From assembly GCA_013817135.1 (NCBI GenBank), contig JACDDF010000164.1, positions 1 through 5,979 of the forward strand: DNA of 5,979 nucleotides. Reading direction: 5' to 3'. Under the pieces are notes generated by a model. That model was not told the DNA's origin. It did not search any database and saw only the letters and a list, made by a program, of their open reading frames with translations. Position numbers and translations under genes: made by a program. The DNA comes from Nitrospirales bacterium (GTDB lineage Bacteria > Nitrospirota > Nitrospiria > Nitrospirales > UBA8639). Below, in pieces: positions 1-4,811 of the stretch (the stretch's first letter is position 1; every line of letters begins with the position of its first letter).

Positions 1-320
1 GCATACTCCTTTCCTTCTTCATAGCGAGTGTAATACCAAAAATCTCCCAGCCGAAACGGAACAGATAAATCCGTTGGCTGAATGCGGCCACTGATCTCTT
101 CAAACAGGGTCTGCTCCAATTCTCTGGTATGGCTCCTCAACGTGGCGGCATACTCATTCTCAGCCTGCAAATAAGCCAAGACTTCAGGGTTCTCACGATC
201 TCTGAGCCAATAATACTCGTCGGTTCGAACGTGACCGTGATGTTCTAACCGGTGCGGGACCCGTTTAGCACGGGGTGGAGTTGGCATCAAAGGACTGGAA
301 TGGGAGGAACTGGTCGTCAT
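1..320 (-). CDS. ptrB: Oligopeptidase B (S9A serine peptidase), N-terminal fragment; gene runs off the left edge
   Basis: Translation from ATG at 320 gives 106 residues with no stop before the window edge. Near the N-terminus come RAKRVPHRLEHHGHVR, then DEYYWLRDRENPEVLAYL, AENEY and finally FWYYTRYEEGKEY. These are the hallmark opening motifs of oligopeptidase B (the YYWLRD and WYYTRYEEGKEY signatures), which belong to the start of the beta-propeller domain. The family cleaves short peptides after Arg or Lys in the cytoplasm; the catalytic Ser, Asp and His lie in the C-terminal hydrolase domain, which is outside the window, so activity cannot be judged. There is no signal peptide. The ATG at 320 is preferred because AAGG lies 7 bases upstream (328-331); an in-frame ATG at 287 (residue 12) is an alternative. 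The gene begins 32 bases after the arfB stop, so the two are probably one transcript. A related prolyl oligopeptidase is possible but the motifs fit oligopeptidase B better. Confidence 0.88.
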   Translation of the reverse strand, partial: MTTSSSHSSPLMPTPPRAKRVPHRLEHHGHVRTDEYYWLRDRENPEVLAYLQAENEYAATLRSHTRELEQTLFEEISGRIQPTDLSVPFRLGDFWYYTRYEEGKEY

Positions 321-352
321 GAAATTACCTTATCGTCAAAAATTGCAGATCG

Positions 353-784
353 TTACGTTTCATCCAAATTTTTGGGGTTTTGTCGCACCCGCTTCACACG
401 AGTACGCAGTTTCTTCTCTTCCAAACGCTTCTCACGCACTCGATTCGGCACTCGGGTTGGAACCCGGATTTTTACTGGGCGCAAGGCATCCTGCAGGATT
501 TTCACAAATTTCTCCAATAAATCAGCGCGATTAGCTGATTGGGTGCGATGTCGTTGAGCCTGCAGCCTCAGAACCCCTTCTTGATTCATACGTTGCCCAA
601 CCGCTTCGGTAATTCTTCGTTTTTGGTAGCCACTAAGGACGGAAGTCTGCTTGACATCAAACTCTAAAATGACCCGACTATTCACCTTATTAACATGTTG
701 CCCACCAGGACCTGCGCTTCGAGCAGCTGAAAATCGCACGTCAGAATCAGGGATAGAAAGATGGGGAGTGATCACAATTGGCAT
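353..784 (-). CDS. arfB: Alternative ribosome-rescue factor B, peptidyl-tRNA hydrolase (ArfB/YaeJ/ICT1 family)
   Basis: This 143-residue protein matches the usual ~140-residue length of ArfB. Residues 23-38 read SAGPGGQHVNKVNSRV, with the class I release-factor GGQ loop at 27-29. The GGQ domain occupies about residues 5-100 and no codon-recognition domain is present. The C-terminal tail, about 101-143, is very basic (RVPNRVREKRLEEKKLRTR). In the known family this tail enters the empty mRNA channel of a ribosome stalled on a truncated message, while GGQ hydrolyses the peptidyl-tRNA ester. Both functional parts are intact, which separates it from full-length release factors such as PrfA and PrfB. 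The start at 784 places GGQ at the same depth as in E. coli (26-28) and is preceded by only a weak GGAT-type ribosome site. It lies downstream of a strong terminator and directly ahead of the oligopeptidase gene, with which it likely forms an operon. Confidence 0.93.
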   Translation of the reverse strand: MPIVITPHLSIPDSDVRFSAARSAGPGGQHVNKVNSRVILEFDVKQTSVLSGYQKRRITEAVGQRMNQEGVLRLQAQRHRTQSANRADLLEKFVKILQDALRPVKIRVPTRVPNRVREKRLEEKKLRTRVKRVRQNPKNLDET

Positions 785-796
785 ACTGTTATCCGG

Positions 797-892
797 TCAA
801 AAACGAGTCTGTTCTTCTTCCATTGTGCCTGCGTTAGAAATAATTTCCACATCACCGACCTGATGCCTCACGCTAAACCAGACGGCTTCCAT
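797..892 (-). CDS. Possible small ORF of 31 residues ahead of arfB; unrecognised and doubtful
   Basis: An ATG at 892 opens a 31-codon frame beginning MEAVWFSVRHQVGDVEIIS and ending EEEQTRF, with TGA at 797-799, 12 bases before the arfB ATG. The composition is protein-like and acidic at the end, and the position would suit a leader or coupled small gene. Against it, the frame is short and the G-rich stretch that could act as a ribosome site abuts the start codon with no spacing. An in-frame TAA lies seven codons upstream, so it cannot be extended. I do not recognise the family. It could instead be the tail of a decayed gene or plain intergenic sequence. Confidence 0.2.
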   Translation of the reverse strand: MEAVWFSVRHQVGDVEIISNAGTMEEEQTRF

Positions 893-977
893 CTCCCCTG
901 CCCCAAGTATTTACCTTCGGGATGATGCCATACTTCAAATATCCCGGAGGACCAATTAGGAAGATGACCACACTCGC

Positions 978-1015
978 AAAAAGAAAAGCAGGAACCTTAA
1001 GGTTCCTGCTTTTCT
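978..1015 (-). terminator. Rho-independent terminator after the group 2 sigma gene, built on a 34-base perfect palindrome
   Basis: Bases 982-1015 are a perfect palindrome with 17-base arms centred between 998 and 999. As RNA it would fold into a stem including AGCAGGAACC paired with GGTTCCTGCT and a TTAA tetraloop. On the minus strand the stem is followed by a T-rich run (TTTTCTTTTT, 978-987, partly inside the stem). It begins about 85 bases after the sigma stop codon and separates that gene from arfB. On the plus strand the T-run is shorter, so it is mainly a minus-strand terminator. Confidence 0.85.
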
Positions 1016-1100
1016 AAATCCTCTACTTTTTGGACCTCTACGTCAATCTGCTAACATGCCACCGTATCCTGTACAATTTGAACTTCGCAACCAAAACAGG

Positions 1101-2351
1101 TCACTGAATTTCAGCCAGCATGGCTTTGACATGGGACTCTTTGAGCTTTTTCAATGCCACAACCTCGATTTGACGAATCCGTTCACGAGTCACGGCCATG
1201 GACCGTCCCACCTGCTCTAAAGTCCAAGCTTCATCTACTCCAATACCAAAACGTAAACGAATGACTTGTTGCTCGCGAACAGTCAAAACCTGAAAAATCT
1301 GATTCAACCATTGTGCATTTGATTTACGGGACACTTCTTCGTCCGGAGACTGGCACGCCAGGTCAGGAATTAATTCTCCTAATTCGGTCTCTCCATCAAC
1401 GGAAGGAGCATCTAAGGATATCGGCTCCTGAAACGCTTCAATCGTTTCTTTCACCCGCTCGCCGGTCATCTCCAGGTGTTGTCCAATTTCTTCAAACGTG
1501 GGTTCTCGATCAAATTGCTGTGCGAGGCGCTGAGCTGTCTTGGCAATTTTGGTGGAGGCCTCATTCGTATGTACCGGCACGCGAATCGTCCGGCTTTGAT
1601 CGGCAACCGCTCGCGAAATGCCTTGGCGAATCCACCACGTGGCATAAGTACTGAATTTAAACCCACGGGTGTAATCAAAGCGTTCCGCCGCTTTCATCAG
1701 TCCAATATTCCCTTCTTGCACAAGGTCCAGAAAATTCATCCCTCGCCCTAAGTATCGCTTAGCGACATCCACTACCAGACGGAGATTCCGTTGCACCAAG
1801 GCATCTTTTGGTTCTTCAATATCCACCCGAACTTCACCAATCGAAAGACGAATTTCCGAAAACCGCAGACGAAGCTTTTGGACTGACCTGCCATTCATCG
1901 CTGAGAAAGTCTCAATGTTGCATAAACACTCCACGATGGCTTCCACAACCGGAGCTGAATACCCATTTAGCTCTGAGAATTTCGTCAATTCATCTTGAAA
2001 CAACTTAACATCTGGACCTTGACTCAGCCCCTTGGTGAGCTCAAAAGCCTCCTGTAATAATGAACGAAGATTGGCCGTACCCTGGTATAGTCTAGTAGCC
2101 AGCGCTAATTCCTCCCTGGCATTCAAAAGCGGGCGTGAGCGAAACCCACGAAAATACATGGATTCTAAATTTACGGATCCAGGTTCAGCTATAGATTTGG
2201 AGCTCTCCTCGTGATCCATATCCAAACCGGCCTGTCTTGAGGAATTTCGATAACTTAAGGGAGCCCGTTTCTTAGGTCGGCCCTTACCCAAGGACGGTGC
2301 GTGATTTTCCTGCGTTTCGCTGAATGGTGAACCCCGTTGAAGTGTGATCAT
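1101..2351 (-). CDS. Sigma-70 family RNA polymerase sigma factor, group 2 (RpoD/RpoS-like)
   Basis: This 416-residue protein would direct RNA polymerase to a promoter subset. Residues 1-50 are a basic, proline- and serine-containing tail; region 1.2 lies at about 58-92 (LESMYFRGFRSRPLL); an unusual spacer fills about 93-183. Regions 2.1-2.4 lie at about 184-258, with [39 protein letters not shown] and the melting and -10 element [20 protein letters not shown]. Region 3 is at about 260-340, including an acidic finger near 310-330. Region 4.2 has the -35 recognition helix [10 protein letters not shown] (386-395). It lacks the large N-terminal region 1.1 and the C-terminal RHPS signature of RpoD, so it is group 2 rather than primary. 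It differs from RpoS in several contact residues (for example S246 where E. coli RpoS has Glu), so the name rpoS is not assigned. ATG at 2351 is supported by a strong ribosome site 5 bases upstream; M45 is an internal alternative. It has its own likely promoter and terminator, so it is probably monocistronic. Confidence 0.93.
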   Translation of the reverse strand: MITLQRGSPFSETQENHAPSLGKGRPKKRAPLSYRNSSRQAGLDMDHEESSKSIAEPGSVNLESMYFRGFRSRPLLNAREELALATRLYQGTANLRSLLQEAFELTKGLSQGPDVKLFQDELTKFSELNGYSAPVVEAIVECLCNIETFSAMNGRSVQKLRLRFSEIRLSIGEVRVDIEEPKDALVQRNLRLVVDVAKRYLGRGMNFLDLVQEGNIGLMKAAERFDYTRGFKFSTYATWWIRQGISRAVADQSRTIRVPVHTNEASTKIAKTAQRLAQQFDREPTFEEIGQHLEMTGERVKETIEAFQEPISLDAPSVDGETELGELIPDLACQSPDEEVSRKSNAQWLNQIFQVLTVREQQVIRLRFGIGVDEAWTLEQVGRSMAVTRERIRQIEVVALKKLKESHVKAMLAEIQ

Positions 2352-2356
2352 AAATT

Positions 2357-2364
2357 CCCCCTTT
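2357..2364 (-). promoter_or_regulatory. Strong ribosome binding site of the group 2 sigma gene
   Basis: AAAGGGGG on the minus strand lies 5 bases before the ATG at 2351. It is the best Shine-Dalgarno-like match I saw in the window and fixes the long (416-residue) start rather than the internal Met45. Confidence 0.75.
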
Positions 2365-2428
2365 GGACATTTCAGGGTTAAAGGCTACGAAGCTGGGCCA
2401 ATAGGAATTTACCTCTGTAGACCTGGCC

Positions 2429-2456
2429 TGTATAGCCTCCCTTTTTGTTTGGTCAG
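2429..2456 (-). promoter_or_regulatory. Candidate sigma-70 type promoter for the group 2 sigma gene
   Basis: On the minus strand CTGACC (2451-2456) and TATACA (2429-2434) are separated by 16 bases, resembling -35 and -10 elements. Transcription would start near 2422 and leave a leader of about 70 bases before the ATG. Reading the -35 as TACTGA gives an 18-base spacer instead. The assignment rests on consensus resemblance only. Confidence 0.45.
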
Positions 2457-2473
2457 TACAGGTATATTTGTAC
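2456..2473. repeat. Inverted repeat GTACA-N8-TGTAC at the -35 edge, possible operator
   Basis: Five-base arms (2456-2460 and 2469-2473) form an 18-base dyad that touches the upstream edge of the proposed -35 element. Further CTGTA motifs occur at 2415-2419 and 2428-2432, the latter overlapping the -10 element. A regulator binding site is plausible from position, but the arms are short and no regulator can be named. Confidence 0.3.
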
Positions 2474-2504
2474 CACCCCGAGATGAAAGGGAAATTAGGG
2501 GAAA

Positions 2505-2520
2505 ATTAAAACTTTTTAAT
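2505..2520 (-). terminator. Weak AU-only hairpin after the histidine kinase gene
   Basis: The minus strand carries ATTAAAA, AG, TTTTAAT followed by TTTTCCCC, starting 19 bases after the kinase stop codon. The stem contains no G-C pairs and has a minimal loop, so termination is likely inefficient. No stronger hairpin was seen between the kinase and the sigma gene. Confidence 0.25.
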
Positions 2521-2539
2521 AGTGCGAGAAGTCTGGGGC

Positions 2540-3958
2540 TTACCCTGTCGCTGCGGAGGGAGCCAAAGGCAAAAAAACCGTAAAGCAGGAACCACCATGA
2601 ACAACACTTTGAACCTCAATGGTCCCATGATGAACTTCCACAATCCACTTACAAATCGCCAAACCCAATCCGGTCCCTTTTGCCGAATGAGAACGCGCTT
2701 CATCGGTCCGGTAAAACCGATCAAAAATTCTGCCATGATCCTCAGGAGCCAGACCAATACCGTGGTCTCGAACCACTAGCTTTCCCTTGTTTCCGGCAAC
2801 AAGCAAAGAGAGTTCCACCGTTTGTCCTTCATGAGAATATTTCACAGCATTATCGACCAGATTTAAGAGTAATTCCCTCAATCGCAGATCGTCTCCCTGA
2901 ACAACGACGGGCTCAATGGCTTCGAGCACGGTGTGAATATTGTGTTCTTGGCCCAACACCAACGCCTGTTGCTGAATTTCTCCCACTAAATCATCCAGTT
3001 GAACTGGATACATCTTGAGCTTAATTTCCCCAAGATCCGCTCGTGATAAAAACAAAAGCTCATCCACGATCCGGCTCATGCGGTCAATTTCCTCCAAATT
3101 GCTCTCCAGCACCGCCTGATAATCTTCTGCTTGCCGTGGTCGCCGTAACGCCAGCTCAGTTTCCCCTTTTGTAATGGTTAAGGGTGTTCGAAGTTCATGG
3201 GACGCATCCGCACTAAACTGCCGGATTTGCCGGAATGACACTTCCAATCGTCCAATCATGTCATTAAAGGTTGAGGCTAATTGTCCGATTTCATCGTTGG
3301 AATGAGGGGTTTGAATCCGCTGGGTCCAGTCCCCGGCCGCTATGCGTTGGGCCGCTTGGGTAATGGCATGAACCGGACGCAACGCTCGTCCTGCCAAAAA
3401 CCACCCTCCGAGCAAGGACACGAGCAAGGCCAAAGGAGACGCGATGTAGAGACCGGCTAAGAGCCGATGCAGCATTCGTTCTGTTGGGTAAAGCGATGTC
3501 CCAACACGTAAAATATTCACCAATTGATCATCTTGACGAATAGGAACCGACAGCAATCGCAGTGGAACCCCTTTTTCAAATTGAACGGATTCAAACGTTG
3601 ATTTTCCATCGAGGGAGGCACGAAACGATGTTTGACTCAATGGAATCTCTCGGCTTTGAATATTAGCCGACTGAATCGTCACTTGCCCCGCGGGTCCAAA
3701 AATTTGAAAAAATTTATCCAAGAGTGCGATTTCAGGAAAGTCCTGAGATAAATCTTCAAAGATCAAGAATGGGCCAAACCGATGCTCTCCCAACGTTCGA
3801 ATTGCCACAGCTGCCGCCTCCTCCAACGAGGCATCCACCTGTTCCCGAAGTGCGCGGGACATCACCAAATATAATGCGACAGCAAAAAGAACCAGAATCA
3901 GAGCCAACGCCGATCCATACCACAAAGTTAATCGAACTCGGATCGAGGTCGTTTTCAC
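2540..3958 (-). CDS. Membrane sensor histidine kinase, heavy-metal sensor (CusS-like) architecture
   Basis: This 472-residue inner-membrane kinase would phosphorylate the adjacent response regulator. Transmembrane helix 1 is at about 12-33 and helix 2 at about 167-189, enclosing an extracytoplasmic domain of about 130 residues. HAMP follows at about 190-243. The dimerisation and phosphoacceptor domain carries FSADASHELRTPLT with His254. The ATPase domain has the N-box LLNLVDNAVKYS (Asn370), G1 box DHGIG (398-402), F-box FDRFYR (412-417) and G2 box GTGLGL (428-433), so all catalytic motifs are intact. Order and length match CusS/CopS-type kinases. However, the outer domain (35-164) has no Cys and only His59, Met162 and His164, so metal sensing is doubtful and the ligand is unknown. 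The start is GTG at 3958, overlapping the regulator stop as GTGA, with GAGG 8 bases upstream (3967-3970). Confidence 0.95.
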   Translation of the reverse strand: MKTTSIRVRLTLWYGSALALILVLFAVALYLVMSRALREQVDASLEEAAAVAIRTLGEHRFGPFLIFEDLSQDFPEIALLDKFFQIFGPAGQVTIQSANIQSREIPLSQTSFRASLDGKSTFESVQFEKGVPLRLLSVPIRQDDQLVNILRVGTSLYPTERMLHRLLAGLYIASPLALLVSLLGGWFLAGRALRPVHAITQAAQRIAAGDWTQRIQTPHSNDEIGQLASTFNDMIGRLEVSFRQIRQFSADASHELRTPLTITKGETELALRRPRQAEDYQAVLESNLEEIDRMSRIVDELLFLSRADLGEIKLKMYPVQLDDLVGEIQQQALVLGQEHNIHTVLEAIEPVVVQGDDLRLRELLLNLVDNAVKYSHEGQTVELSLLVAGNKGKLVVRDHGIGLAPEDHGRIFDRFYRTDEARSHSAKGTGLGLAICKWIVEVHHGTIEVQSVVHGGSCFTVFLPLAPSAATG

Positions 3959-4629
3959 CCGTCAGACCTCATCATGTACCCGCTTCCCCTGACCGTTTGA
4001 ATCAGGCTTCGTTCTCGCCCTTTATCAATTTTATTTCGCAAGTAGCTAATATACACATCAATGACATTCGTAAACGTATCAAAATCCAAATCCCACACAT
4101 GTTCCGTAATCATGGATCGCGTTAACACCCGCCCCGCATTTCGCATCAAATACTCTAGGAGCGCATACTCTTTAGTCGTGAACTCAAGACGTTGGCCGGC
4201 ACGAGTCACCTCTCGAGTGACAGGATTTAATATCACATCGTCTACTTGAAGAATTCCGGTTGGCGCCCCTCCAGCTCGGCGAAGGAGCGCTCGAGCCCTG
4301 GCAAGCAATTCCTCAATTGCAAAGGGTTTCGTTAAATAATCGTCAGCCCCCGCATCCAGCCCTTTGACCCGTTGATCCACTTCTGAACGTGCCGTTAAAA
4401 TAAGCACTGGAGCTTTGACACCTGCAGCACGAGCACGTTTAAGCACTTCTAGTCCTGGCAATCCCGGCAACATTAAATCCAAAACAATCAAGTCATAATT
4501 TACGGCTTGAGCCCAATCCAACCCTCCTGGTCCATCCGCGCATACATCGACGGCATAACTTTCCTCCTCCAGCGCTCGCCGGATAAATGAAGCCACCTTA
4601 GGTTCATCTTCCACCACTAAAATGCGCAT
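3955..4629 (-). CDS. OmpR/PhoB-family DNA-binding response regulator (CusR-like)
   Basis: This 224-residue protein is the cytoplasmic partner of the kinase that follows. The receiver domain (about 1-120) has the acidic pocket Glu7/Asp8, phosphoacceptor Asp51 in VLDLMLPG, Thr79 in LILTAR and Lys101 in LTKPF, so it should be phosphorylatable. The C-terminal winged-helix domain (about 127-222) contains LEFTTKEYALLEYLMRN, the recognition-helix segment NVIDVYISYLRNKID and the closing wing TVRGSGYMM. Length and motifs fit the copper/heavy-metal regulator branch (CusR, CopR, PcoR), but the regulon cannot be read from this window, since no efflux or metal-binding gene is present. The start at 4629 is the natural beginning of the receiver fold (MRILVVEDE); its ribosome site is weak. 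The four-base overlap with the kinase gene indicates translational coupling. Confidence 0.96.
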   Translation of the reverse strand: MRILVVEDEPKVASFIRRALEEESYAVDVCADGPGGLDWAQAVNYDLIVLDLMLPGLPGLEVLKRARAAGVKAPVLILTARSEVDQRVKGLDAGADDYLTKPFAIEELLARARALLRRAGGAPTGILQVDDVILNPVTREVTRAGQRLEFTTKEYALLEYLMRNAGRVLTRSMITEHVWDLDFDTFTNVIDVYISYLRNKIDKGRERSLIQTVRGSGYMMRSDG

Positions 4630-4649
4630 CTTAAAAAAATCTTACCATC

Positions 4650-4720
4650 TACATACCGGGACGGAGAAGGGGGAACGTCAAATGAATGAATAATAGGAAT
4701 TCATGAAAAGAGAGAATCAA
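4650..4720 (-). promoter_or_regulatory. Region with weak candidate promoters for the two-component operon
   Basis: The operon needs a promoter between the rpoD terminator and 4629. Two imperfect minus-strand candidates are visible. TTGATT (4715-4720) is followed 19 bases later by TATTAT (4690-4695). TTGACG (4676-4681) has only poor -10 matches: GGTATG at an 18-base spacing or TATGTA at 20. Neither is convincing, which would be consistent with a promoter requiring an activator. No clear direct repeats of an OmpR-type box were found. Confidence 0.2.
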
Positions 4721-4754
4721 AAGTACCCATACCATAATGCCCTAGGGATATGAC

Positions 4755-4789
4755 AAAAAAAGGCCCCGTCATATACATGACGGGGCCTT
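4755..4789 (-). terminator. Rho-independent terminator after rpoD
   Basis: Arms AAGGCCCCGTCAT (4760-4772) and ATGACGGGGCCTT (4777-4789) pair perfectly over 13 bases around a four-base loop. On the minus strand the stem runs into seven T residues (4755-4761). It lies 22 bases after the rpoD stop codon and isolates rpoD from the two-component operon. Confidence 0.93.
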
Positions 4790-4811
4790 CCCAATTCATC
4801 ATAGACTCAGA

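Larger units (their letters stand above)
785..1100. other. Intergenic region between the group 2 sigma gene and arfB
   Basis: This 316-base gap holds the palindromic terminator of the sigma gene (978-1015) and the doubtful 31-codon ORF (797-892). On the minus strand a weak promoter-like pair, TTGGTC (950-955) and TATGGC (927-932) with a 17-base spacer, lies between the terminator and that ORF. It could drive arfB but matches the consensus poorly. Between the sigma stop and the hairpin there are about 85 bases with no recognised element. No RNA gene or repeat family is visible. Confidence 0.5.

Noticed and set aside
252..863. Plus-strand open frames across arfB and its upstream region
   Set aside because: They lie opposite arfB, whose GGQ motif and basic tail are unambiguous; their translations look like antisense shadow (Arg/Ser/Thr-rich, no family motif).
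984..1060. Small RNA starting at TTGACG upstream of the palindromic terminator
   Set aside because: On the minus strand TTGACG is present between the sigma stop and the hairpin, but no acceptable -10 element follows at normal spacing.
1101..2351. Naming the second sigma factor rpoS or rpoH
   Set aside because: It has a region 1.2, a long spacer and RpoD-like contacts that do not match RpoH, and key residues differ from E. coli RpoS; the class is clear but the name is not.
2415..2473. LexA (SOS) box in the sigma promoter
   Set aside because: CTGT and ACAG half-sites occur but never at the N8 spacing of a LexA box.
4650..4681. MerR-type promoter with a 20-base spacer ahead of the response regulator
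   Set aside because: TTGACG and TATGTA are 20 bases apart, but the spacer has no dyad symmetry and no MerR-family gene is nearby.
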